Source of the DNA: Mytilus edulis
Lineage: Eukaryota > Mollusca > Bivalvia > Mytilida > Mytilidae
Direction: 5' to 3'
DNA length: 64,000 nt
Assembly (NCBI RefSeq): GCF_963676685.1
Contig: NC_092344.1
Coordinates: 54,892,830-54,956,829, forward strand
A program made the translations under genes and the position numbers. Shown here piece by piece: positions 12,324 to 23,418 of this stretch. Within the stretch, counting starts at the first letter, position 1. Each line of letters starts with the position of its first letter. The notes beneath the pieces were generated by a model. The model saw only the letters and a list, made by a program, of their open reading frames with translations. It did not search any database and was not told where the DNA came from.

Positions 12324-12781
12324 ACACCACTAATTCAGGCCCGGCCAGAAAGCACATACCAGAAAGTAGTACATATTTAACACAAAATAGTTCCTACGCA
12401 TGAGTGTAACTTTCAAAATATGTAGAATATTTAGGTATTTTTGGTATCAAATGAAAGCTGAAGGACTGGTGATCATTGTAGAACACTTTTGGACTTTTAA
12501 TTTTGAATAGTAAAAAAACTGCACCAAATTTTAAAAAGAGGGTACATTTTGTCTGTTTGTCAGATCTGAAGTACCTGTTTTGGTACATCTGAAGTTCCGG
12601 GAACCAGTTCTTTCTTATATGCAATGTAAGGTATGTTGATTTTTTCAGTACAAGACACCATAAAGTGTTGCTTTGAAATGCAATGATTGCCACTTTATTT
12701 GAACTTAAAATAAAAGAGGTGTGCCTGCTTGAAACGGAGGAATTTAACATAGAAAGCAATGGGACCATGAATTAGTGGTGT
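12324..12781. mobile_element. 458-bp short inverted-repeat element nested in R5
   Basis: Ends ACACCACTAATTCA and TGAATTAGTGGTGT, a 14-bp inverted repeat. R5 copy 2 lacks this block at the corresponding point, which supports insertion. A 124-codon minus-strand frame inside it has no recognisable domain. Confidence 0.7.
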
Positions 12782-13074
12782 ACTTCCTTGAGCATGCCGG
12801 GAGTGAAATTAATCTCATTTCAGTAAGTCTTGTTCGTTAACCATCTAATAACGCTATTTAAAGCGCATCGACGACTTTTGGTGTAGCTATTAACCCAAGA
12901 AAAGTAAGTGATAGCCATGCAACTTTTTAAATTAGATTGTAGGATTCATGTGTGGATTTTTTATACGAATTCTAGTAATTAAAGTAAATAATACAATAGA
13001 ACATTTTTATGATTTTTTTCTTCAAATACTTTAAACAAACATATGAAACTGACACGATCGATAGTGTATTAAAC

Positions 13075-14871
13075 ATGAGGCTCTCAAGAGCCTGAATCGC
13101 TCACCTGAATTTTTTTGGTTTAATCTCTCATCAATGATTATTTTGGCTTTTCAATTTATTTAAATGTTCTTTGAATCGTCCTATTTTCTTCAAAAGCAAA
13201 AAAAAATCATTTTCTCCTATGTTCTATTTTAGCCATAGGAGCTATGTTTCTTGACATACAAGGAAATGAAATATAAAATTTATACTAGATACTCTGAAAC
13301 TCTGAAACTCATTAAGCCTAAGTTTGGCTGAAATTGATACAGCAGTTTCATAAGAGAAGATTTTTTAAAGTAAGTCAACATGATGAACAAATTGTGAAAA
13401 AAGTCTTTAAAGGGCAATAACCCCTAAAGAGGTCAATTGACAATTTTGGTCAAATTGACTTATTTGTAGATCTTACTTTGCTGATCATATTTGCTGTTTA
13501 CAGTTTATCTTTATCTATAATAATATTCAAAATAATGACCAAAAACTGCAAAATTTCCTTAAAATTACCAATTAAGTGGCAGCAACCCAATAATTGGATG
13601 TTTGATTCATCTGAAAATTTCAGGACTGATAGATATTGACCTAATGAACATACTCATGTCAGATTTGCTCTTAATGCTTTCGTTTTTGAGATATAAGCCA
13701 AAAACTGCATTTGACCCCTATGTTCTATTTTAAGTAACGGCGGCCATGTTTTTTGACGGATCAAAAATCAAAGCACACACTTTGTGCAGGATAATCTAAG
13801 GAACAATCATGCTAAGTTTTAACCAAATCCATTCAGTAGTTTCAGAGGAGAAGATTTTTTAAAGTTAGCAAATATGATGAACAAATTGTGAAAAATTGTC
13901 ATTAAAGGACAATAACCCCTTAAGGGGTCAATTGACAATTTTGGTCATATTAACTTATTTGTAGATTTTACTTTGCTGATCTTTTTTGCTGTTTACAGTT
14001 TATCTTTATCTATAATAATATTCAAGATAATGACCAAAAACTGCAAAATTTCCTTAAAATTACCAATTAAGTGGCAGCAACCCAACAATGGTTTGTTTGA
14101 TTCATCTGAAAATTTCAGGGCTGATAGATCTTGACCTAATGAACATTTTTACCCCTTGTCAGATTTGCTCTAAATGCTTTTGTTTTTGAGATATAAGCCA
14201 AAAACTGCATTTGACCCCTATGTTCTATTTTAAGTAACGGCGGCCATGTTTTTTGACGGATCAAAAATCAAAGCACACACTTTGTGCAGGATAATCTAAG
14301 GAACAATCATGCTAAGTTTTAACCAAATCCATTCAGTAGTTTCAGAGGAGAAGATTTTTTAAAGTTAGCAAATATGATGAACAAATTGTGAAAAATTGTC
14401 ATTAAAGGACAATAACCCCTTAAGGGGTCAATTGACAATTTTGGTCATATTAACTTATTTGTAGATTTTACTTTGCTGATCTTTTATGCTGTTTACAGTT
14501 TATCTTTATCTATAATAATATTCAAGATAATGACCAAAAACTGCAAAATTTCCTTAAAATTACCAATTAAGTGGCAGCAACCCAACAATGGTTTGTTTGA
14601 TTCATCTGAAAATTTCAGGGCTGATAGATCTTGACCTAATGAACATTTTTACCCCTTGTCAGATTTGCTCTAAATGCTTTTGTTTTTGAGATATAAGCCA
14701 AAAACTGCATTTGACCCCTATGTTCTATTTTAAGTAACGGCGGCCATGTTTTTTGACGGATCAAAAATCGAAGCGCACATTTTGTGCAGGATATACTAAG
14801 GAACAATCATGTTAAGTTTCATTCAAATCCATTCAGTAGTTTCAGAGGAGAAGATGTTTGAAAAATTGTTA

Positions 14872-14904
<33 letters not shown>

Positions 14905-14972
14905 TCGACGACGACGACGGACGCAAGTGATGAGAAAAGCTCCCATGGCCTTTTAGGCCAGGTGAGCTAAAA
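13075..14972 (+). mobile_element. R2 satellite-bearing element
   Basis: Starts with the small palindrome GGCTCTCAAGAGCC and CGCTCACCTG. It ends with (GAC)n at 14871-14925, GATGAGAAAAGCTC and GGCCTTTTAGGCCAGGTGAG. Between lie about three ~490-bp direct repeats containing AATGACCAAAAACTGCAAAA and GGCGGCCATGTTTTTTGACG. No protein coding. Short terminal inverted motifs, tandem monomers and a microsatellite near one end resemble pearl or helentron-related elements. Confidence 0.75.
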
Positions 14973-15264
14973 ATACATGTTTGTATTCTGAACTTTTTGC
15001 TTCATTCCAGAAAACATTTCCACTTGCTTGTACTGTGGAAATTAAATGTGTATTAATTTGTGACATTTAGTGAATGTTGAATGCGTAGTTAAACTCAAGG
15101 TAATTAAAAGATTAGCATTATGTAATTCTAATCGTTTGATCTTCATTCAGTGACACCTAGGCGTCACGGTTCAGCATTTCAGGTGTGAACAACATTTCGT
15201 ATGAATGATATACGGGAGTCAGTTATAGTTATAGACACAGAAATGTAAGAAAAAGAATTAAACA

Positions 15265-17287
15265 AGAGGCTCTCAAGAGCCTGAATCGCTCACCTGGTAA
15301 ACAATGCCTTATTGAACATATTGAACCATGCCAGGCAAACATGTACAGCTAACAATTCTTCAATATTACAAATATATATATGACTTTCTGTTTAAAAATA
15401 AAGAAAATGAGACCAAAACACAAACACTTAAAACTTAGCAATGGACTGTGAAAATGAGGTCAAGTTCAAATAAAACCTGCGTAACCGACATATAGATCAT
15501 AAAATATTTTCATACACCAAATATAGTTGACCTAATGCATAAAGTATTAAAAAAATAGACCAAAACTAAAAAAGTTAACTTTGACCACTGAATTATGAAA
15601 ATGAGGTCAAGGTTAGATGACACCTGTCAGCTAGACATGTACACCTTACAATCATTCTATACACCAATTTTAGTAGACCTATTGCATATACTAGTAGTAT
15701 AAGAAAAACAGACCAAAACACAAAAACTTAACTATAACCACTGAACCGATCAAAAATCGAAGCACACACTTTGTGCAGGATAATCTAAGGAACTATCATG
15801 CTAAGTTTCATCCAAATCCATTCAGTAGTTTCAGAGGAGAAGATTTTTTAAAGTTAGCAAATATGATGAACAAATTGTGAAAAATTGTCATTAAAGGACA
15901 TTTACCCCTTATGGGGTCAATTGACAATTTTGGTCATATTAACTTTGACCACTGAATTATGAAAATGAGGTCAAGGTTAGATGACACCTGTCAGCTAGAC
16001 ATGTACACCTTACAATCATTCTATACACCAATTTTAGTAGACCTATTGCATATAGTATAAGAAAAACAGACCAAAACACAAAAACTTAACTATAACCACT
16101 GAACCGATCAAAAATCGAAGCACACACTTTGTGCAGGATAATCTAAGGAACTATCATGCTAAGTTTCATCCAAATCCATTCAGTAGTTTCAGAGGAGAAG
16201 ATTTTTTAAAGTTAGCAAATATGATGAACAAATTGTGAAAAATTGTCATTAAAGGACATTTACCCCTTAAGGGGTCAATTGACAATTTTGATCATATTAA
16301 CCTATTTGTAGATCTTACTTTGCTGATCATTTTTGCTGTTTACAGTTTATCTTTATCTATAATGATATTCAAGATAATGACCAAAAACTGCAAAATTTCC
16401 TTAAAATTACCAATTAAGTGGCAGCAACCCAACAATGGTTTGTTTGATTCGTCTGAAAATTTCAGGGCTGATAGATCTTGACCTAATGAACATTTTTACC
16501 CCATGTCAGATTTGCTCTAAATGCTTTCGTTTTTGAGATATAAGCCAAAAACTGCATTTGACCCCTATGTTCTATTTAAAGTAAGGGCGGCCATGTTTTT
16601 TGACGGACCAAAAATCGGAGCACACACTTTGTGCAGGATAATCTAAGGAACTATCATGCTAAGTTTCATCCAAATCCATTCAGTAGTTTCAGAGGAGAAG
16701 ATTTTTTAAAGTTAGCAAATATGATGAACAAATTGTGAAAAATTGTCATTAAAGGACATTTACCCCTTAAGGGGTCAATTGACAATTTTGGTCATATTAA
16801 CCTATTTGTAGATCTTACTTTGCTGATCATTTTTGCTGTTTACAGTTTATCTTCATCTATAATAATATTCAAGGTAATGACCAAAAACTGCAAAATTTCC
16901 TTAAAATTACCAATTAAGTGGCAGCAACCCAACAATGGTTTGTTTGATTCATCTGAAAATTTCTGGGCTGATAGATCTTGACCTAATGAACATTTTTACC
17001 CCATGTCAGATTTGCTCTAAATGCTTCCGTTTTTGAGATATAAGCCAAAAACTGCATTTGACCCCTATGTTCTATTTTAAGTAACGGCGGCCATGTTTTT
17101 TGACGGATCAAAAATCGAAGCACACACTTTGTGCAGGATAATCTAAGGAACAATCATTTTAAATTTCATTCAAATCCATTCAGTAGTTTCAGAGGAGAAG
17201 ATGTTTGAAAAATTGTTAACGACGACGACGACGGATGCCAAGTGATGAGAAAAGCTCACATGGCCTTTTCGGCCAGGTGAGCTAAAA
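15265..17287 (+). mobile_element. R2 element, second copy, with chimeric monomers
   Basis: Same palindromic start (GGCTCTCAAGAGCC) and same end ((GAC)n, GGCCTTTTCGGCCAGGTGAG). The first part holds inverted copies of the ~150-bp monomers of 10.8-11.4 kb. A ~364-bp unit joining both monomer kinds is duplicated (15577-15940 and 15941-16303). The ~490-bp R2 monomers follow. Confidence 0.75.
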
Positions 17288-18589
17288 ATGAATTTACGGG
17301 AGAAATAAGGTCGCACAATAACTGGATAGCTGTTGTATATTTTTATATATTTTGCATTAAGCTCACTTTAAAATGAATTATGACTTCTGATTAGTTTTGT
17401 AACGATAAAATACTGAATTATTTTAATTGAATAAATTTATAAATAAAAATAGCCTTCTAAACACGAGTGTATGAACTAAAAATTGTACCTTTTTAAATTA
17501 AAATCGCCAACCTTCAATATTTCAAACAGATTGCAATTATATAATTTAGTCCATCCAAAGCAATCTTTATTTACCTATTTAGGAATTAATGTTCTCATCA
17601 AAATATTTTAAATCTCACAACGCATGCATGAATACTTCAGCTATTAGAAAAAAAAGATGTTTTAAAAAATTGACAGGAAATTTAAGGATCCTCTTTGAAT
17701 GGAATCGAAAAATTACGAATAGTATTTCTTTTCAAGTGTGAAAAACGTCAACCAAATTTATCGGGAGCGTCCTTATATTAAAATTGTCTTCTTCTCACAA
17801 CGAATAATACTTTAGCTATTTGACCAACGATGTTTAAAAAAAAAAGACAACGAATTTAATGTCATCTTAATTTCCCTATTTTTGAATGTAATTATAAGTC
17901 TGTTCAACTGGCAAGAATACCCCTAAAGCGGACAAGCAGTTTATTCTTTAAATTGCTGTCATTGAATATCAAGAAAGAAAATAATTCCCGAAATCAATTT
18001 GAAACTTTAATACTCAAAAGTTTTCCTAGAAAATATTCACATCCCTTGGGGTTTATTAGTGTACGCCCAGTTGCATATGTTTTACATGAATGTCGGAACA
18101 ATTGTGATGATGTCGAATTTCTTCCTCTATTGGAGAACGATCTAATTGATATATATACATTTGTGATTTTACTATGTTCATAACTTCGATGAACCGAAGC
18201 AAGTTATTATATCGGTCAACGGAAAAAAAGTCACAGGAAAAAAGTCACAAAACTTCTAGGAAAAAAGTCACAGGAAAAAAGTCACAATTAATAAAATTAT
18301 TTGAAAGAAGTATATAAAATGTTTTTTAAGAAGTATGTTGGAATGCACATGACAAAAGTGATTTTGTATATCAGCTGTATGAAATAAATAATTAAAAAAA
18401 TTGCAGTTTTGTTAAATAAAAATAATACTTCTTGTAAAAGTGTATCAGATCAATTATTTTTAAATAAAAGCTTTTAAAATTTATATAGGTGAAGCGCACA
18501 TCGATATTAACAGATTTCGTTTTATTTATGGGTTAATAAAATAAAAAAATATATTCTTTTCATCATTTAAAAAAAAAAAAAAAATACAC

Positions 18590-20513
18590 TAAAAACCAGA
18601 TGCTCCGCAGGGCGTAGCTTTATACGACCGCAGAGGTTGAACCCTGAACGGTTAGGGCAAGTATGGACACAACATTCAAGCTGGATTCAGCTCTAAATTT
18701 GGATTGTGATTAAATAGTTGACACAGCATAGGTTTCTGACACAGAATGAATGTGTTCTAATGAACTTAAAATTTTTGTTTCTCTTAGAGCAATTCACTAT
18801 GCTGTTGAATATTAATCCTCTCAAAAAAATGTTTGAAGAAATTTTCTTTTTTATTTATGAAATTTCAAATGAGAAAAATTGAACCCAATTTTTTTAATCA
18901 CATCCCCCTTTCCATTATTCCAAAACTAATCTCAATTAAAATTTCTAATGGAGTTTGCAACAATAACTACTCATTTAAATACATCATAAAATATTAAGAT
19001 GTAAAAAAACTGCTTGTTATCACTGAATGGTAAAGATTATTTTAATTTATCAGTTGGTAGTAAAAAGTGAATATACATTGTATATTGTATATAACAAAGA
19101 TTTAAGTTGATTCTGGACAAAGAAAGATAACTCCAATTAAAAAAAAAATCTTGCTATTGCACAATATTTTGCAATTAGATATTTCTTGCTTACTATTCTG
19201 GACAAAGAAAGATAACTCTAATTAACAAAAAATTTGATATTTCACAATATTGTGCAATTAGATATTTCTTGCCATTGCGCAATACTGTGCAATTGAAAAG
19301 ACTTGCTATTGCACAATACTTAATATAATAATTTTAGATCCTGATTTGGACCAACTTGAAAACTGGGCCCATAATAATAAATCTAAGTACATTTTTGGAT
19401 TCAGCATATCAAAGAACTTCAAGATTTCAATTTTTGTTAAAATCAGACTAAGTTTAATTTTGGACCCTTTGGACTTTAGTGTAGACCAATTTGAAAACAG
19501 GACCAAAAATGAAGAATCTACATACACAGTTAGATTTGGTATATCAAAGAACCCCATTTATTCAATTTTTGATGAAATCAAACAAATTTTAATTTTGGAC
19601 CCCGATTTGGACCAACTTGAAAACTGGGCCAATAATCAAGAATCTAAGTACATTTTTAGATTCAGCATATCAAAGAACCTAACTGATTCATTTTTTGTCA
19701 AAATCAAACTAAGTTTAATTTTGGACCCTTTGGACCTTAATGTAGACCAATTTGAAAACGGGACCAAAAGTTAAGAATCTACATACACAGTCATGACAGT
19801 TAGATTCAGCATATCAAAGAACCCCAATTATTCAATTTTGATGAAATCAAACAAAAGTTTAATTTTGGACCCTTTGGGCCCCTTATTATGTTGGGACCAA
19901 AACTCCCAAAATCAAACCCAACCTTTCTTTTATGGTCATAAACCTTGTGTTTAAATTTCATAGATTTCTATTTACTTATACTAACGTTATGGTGCGAAAA
20001 CCAAGAAAAATGCTTATTTGGGTCCCTTTTTGGCCCCTAATTCCTAAACTGTTGGGACCTAAACTCCCAAAATCAATACCAACCTTCCTTTTGTAGTCAT
20101 TAACATTGTGTTTAAATTTCATTGATTTCTATTTACTTAAACTAATGTTATTGTGCGAAAACCAAGAATAATGCTTATTTGGGCCCTTTTTTGGCCCCTA
20201 ATTCCTAAACTGTTGAGACCAAAACTCCCAAAATCAATCCCAACCGTTCTTTTGTGGTCATAAACCTTGTGTCAAAATTTCATAGATTTCTATTAACTTA
20301 AACTAAAGTTATAGTGCGAAAACCAAGAAAATGCTTATTTGGGCCCTTTTTGGCCCCTAATTCCTAAAATATTGGGACCAAAACTCCCAAAATCAATACC
20401 AACCTTCCTTTTGTGGTCATAAACCTTGTGTTAAAATTTCATAGATTTCCATTCACTTTTACTAAAGTTAGAGTGCGAAAACTAAAAGTATTCGGACGCC
20501 AGACGACGACGAC

Positions 20514-20544
<31 letters not shown>

Positions 20545-20606
20545 CAGACGCCAACGTGATAGCAATATACGACGAAAATTTTTTCAAAATTTGCGGTCGT
20601 ATAAAA
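18590..20606 (+). mobile_element. R3 satellite-bearing element
   Basis: TTTATACGACCGCA (18619-18632) near the left end and its inverse TGCGGTCGTATAAA (20592-20605) at the right. Inside are tandem blocks with TTTTGGACCCTTTGGAC and four ~160-bp monomers with GGGACCAAAACTCCCAAAAT, then (GAC)n at about 20502-20545. The 142-codon frame at 19346-19774 is made of the repeat and is not a gene. Confidence 0.8.
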
Positions 20607-20649
20607 ATGATAATAGTAAAAGTGTCGTCTTCAATTCGTTTTGCTTAAT

Positions 20650-21110
20650 TTATTTCTGTTACACAATATCAACAGGTCATACATAAAAAAAAGATATGAA
20701 ACAAAAAGAACTTCAACATGTATCAGTACACGATCTTGTACAGGTGACCTATATTTGTTAATTTCTGGGTCATTTTGGTCTCTTGTGGACAGTTGGGTAC
20801 CACATCTTCTTTTTTAATATATCAATACACGAGCTTGTACAGGTTTTCTTTTGCTTTGCGATTTTAAGTGTAATTTCCAAACCAAAAGAGCATAAGACTT
20901 GTAGAAAAATACGTTTAGCTGTCTATAACTAGCATCATTCAAGAAAGATATGAAACAAAACTTATTACAACAAAACATTGTACCAGTTCACGAGCTTGTA
21001 CCGGTTTTCTTTTGCTTTTGTAGAAACATATGCTAAGCTGTCTAATTTGCTTCTAATGTAAAAACACATGAAACAAAAATAATTACAACAAAACATGTAT
21101 CAGTAACATT
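20650..21110. repeat. Degenerate direct repeats
   Basis: Three or four diverged units share AAACATGTATCAGTACACGA-like sequence, then GCTTGTACAGGTTTTCTTTT and 'gctgtctaa'. They lie between the R3 element and the right arm of the R4 element. Confidence 0.55.
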
Positions 21111-21129
21111 ACAAAAAAATTCCTTTGAA

Positions 21130-21235
21130 TGACATTGAAGACCTGTTGGTGAACGTCTGCTGTTGTCTGTTCTATGGTCGGGTTGTTGTCTCTTTGGCAC
21201 ATTCCCTATTTACATTATAAATTTTATAATAAAAC
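21130..21235 (+). repeat. Retroelement tail fragment
   Basis: CATTGAAGACCTGTTGGTGA then TCTATGGTCGGGTTGTTGTC matches the tail of reverse transcriptase copy 2 at about 8628-8700. Confidence 0.7.
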
Positions 21236-22612
21236 AAAAGGATATGGGGTACAAAAAAACACAAAACCATACTTGCACATAAACAGCAGAAAAAAAACCA
21301 CACACAGACAAAAGTCATTACCAATATATAAGTGCAGATCATATGACAGTTTTCATACAAAATATAAATTGTGACTTTTTTCCTGTGACTTTTTTCCGTG
21401 ACTTTTTTTTCTGTGACTTTTTTTCCTACATTTATTTAAATCAAATTGGTCCTCTACTTCTTCTTCTTCTTCTTTTGGTATACAATAGTCTATCGAATTC
21501 GATGATTACATACTGTTGGCATTCGTGGACTAGTCTATTTACAAAACTGTTACCCCAATTTACACAAAATGTATGTTTCTTTCTTATGTTCAATGTATAC
21601 ATGTATATATTTTAAATTGCGATATAGCTCCGTAACTTTCTATCCATGCGTAGAAATGAATCGTCGACAAGTGCGTACATTTTTTTTAAATCAATATTTC
21701 TGGTATGTTCCAATCTGTCCTTTCCTATTGACGAGTATATATTACATTTTCCCAAATTGAACCTTGGAAATAAAAATGTAATTAGATTTTTATTTTATCA
21801 AATCTTTTTTTTTGGGGTATTATTTATATTTTTATAAATAATATTCTTTACACCAGTAATGTTATTTATAAACAAGCGTATGAGTTTAGTAATGACTAGT
21901 ATATTATATCACTTTCGGACACGCAAGACAGAGATGTATATTATACACCTGATAGTTCAAAATGGAGAGTTATAAGTTATCGGCCGTGTACACTTATCAA
22001 TACCTACAGAAGTGAAACGATGCATGAACTTGCAAGCCCGACAGGAAATCGCTTGAATACCTGGACGTGTCACCTCACACCCCTCACAATACCTTTAGGA
22101 GTAATACCTTTAGTCATGCTGGTGATCAGATAGGGAAGATCCGAATTTATTTGAATAAAATTTATTACTTTAAAGAATTATAAACGAATTAGATTTACGA
22201 AAACAGTTTTCACGGAACACTTATTTATGATTTAAACTTTGACTCTTTACCTAATTCCAATATTAACAGTTTAAAAATAACAGACTGTGGTTATTTAAAA
22301 AAAATAAGAACATTTTCCGTATCAAGTTAGTTTGTCAGATAAAACAACCGTACGATTGACAAGATATCGACACGTAATTACGACTACATCGGTTACTGTA
22401 GTTTTGGTCCTTTGTGGTTTATAGACATATCGTGATTTTTCATCGGGGAAGAGGACAAAATGGCGGAACGCAGAGAATTGATACTCTAAATTTAAAATCG
22501 ATGGTGATCTCTTATCTAGCGGAATAAAACTTTAATATCTATAAATTTGAGCATTTCTATATAGAATGGACATAATATCAATTTTTGATTTTTTTGCGAA
22601 GTTTCCCTTTAA

Positions 22613-23418
22613 ACATGTTTTTTTTTTACATTAATTCTAGAACAAGCTAATCTACATTAAATAAATGTATTAGTTCAATTAGTATTGTTTTAATTTTCAA
22701 GCAAACAAGAAATCTAGAAATTTCCATGGGAACAGCCATATAAAATATTTGAAACAATCATGTTTCATTCTTATGTATACCTGTAAATAATGTTAATCAT
22801 GTAAATGCCAGATTTAAAAAAAAATAAAAATCCATATGTTGAAGATGTTGAAGAAGTTTTTTTGGTTAATCCTACAGCTGACTACTATATTATTCATGAG
22901 TTACATGACATTACAAAGGTCGACTTGTGTCCATTTAATTGTAGATTTGAAATGGCTATGTCGTTTTATGTGTGGTTTTTTTATATATATTTATGGTCAC
23001 AGTGAAACAGGTTTATCTTGTTTTCTCCAAACAATAGACAAATTATATATAACACTCTTAACATAAATTTTTTTCAGCCTAGGTTAGAAAGACTAACTTA
23101 TCAAATATCAAGTGACAACAAAGTTTTGAACACATCAATCTATCTTCAATCTCATTTTAAACAGTCTACACATTTTTTTTGACAAAGTTGTAAATAAATG
23201 CATTTGATAAATACATGTACCTTCAAATATATCCCATACAATTTACTTTCTTTACATCATTAATGATTAAATGTCAGAATGTAAATATGCGGCATTAAAT
23301 TATGCTGAACTATGAAAATATCATAAATAATGACAGATCATTTTCAATGTCAGCAGTCAATTAGACAAAAGTGTCCATAACTTTGAAAAACTTCGGTCAG
23401 CTTTTATCAAAATCATTT
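22613..23418. other. Unannotated intergenic stretch
   Basis: AT-rich sequence between R5 copy 1 and the 3' end of the LLPH-like gene. Open frames of 66 and 76 codons near 22805-23066 show no domain and overlap in different frames. The LLPH 3' UTR must start here, but I see no clear polyadenylation signal on the minus strand. Confidence 0.5.

Larger units (their letters stand above)
18205..21432. mobile_element. R4 fold-back element nested in R5, itself carrying insertions
   Basis: Left arm (18205-18285) is repeats of AAAAAAGTCACAGG; right arm (21372-21432) is the inverse, TTGTGACTTTTTTCCTGTGA. R5 copy 2 lacks this block near 38655, reading straight across. Inside are an R3 element (18590-20606), an R1 scrap (20745-20817) and a retroelement tail scrap (21130-21235). 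Confidence 0.7.
12148..22608 (-). mobile_element. R5 TTAA-flanked transposon, copy 1, with nested insertions
   Basis: Left end AGGGATAATTCGCGATTTTT after TTAA (12144-12147); right end GCGAAGTTTCCCT before TTAA (22609-22612). Matching R5 sequence is at 12148-12323, 12782-13070, about 17690-18200 and 21430-22608. It is the reverse complement of copy 2 at 37459-40268. The remaining ~7.5 kb is later insertions, listed separately. TTAA duplication is typical of piggyBac elements, but no transposase frame survives, so this is a non-autonomous or decayed copy. Confidence 0.8.

Noticed and set aside
12394-12768. 124-codon minus-strand open frame
   Set aside because: It lies wholly within a short inverted-repeat element, shows no domain, and has no splice context.
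19346-19774. 142-codon plus-strand open frame
   Set aside because: It is built of the R3 internal tandem repeat; the protein 'repeats' mirror non-coding monomers that elsewhere contain stops.
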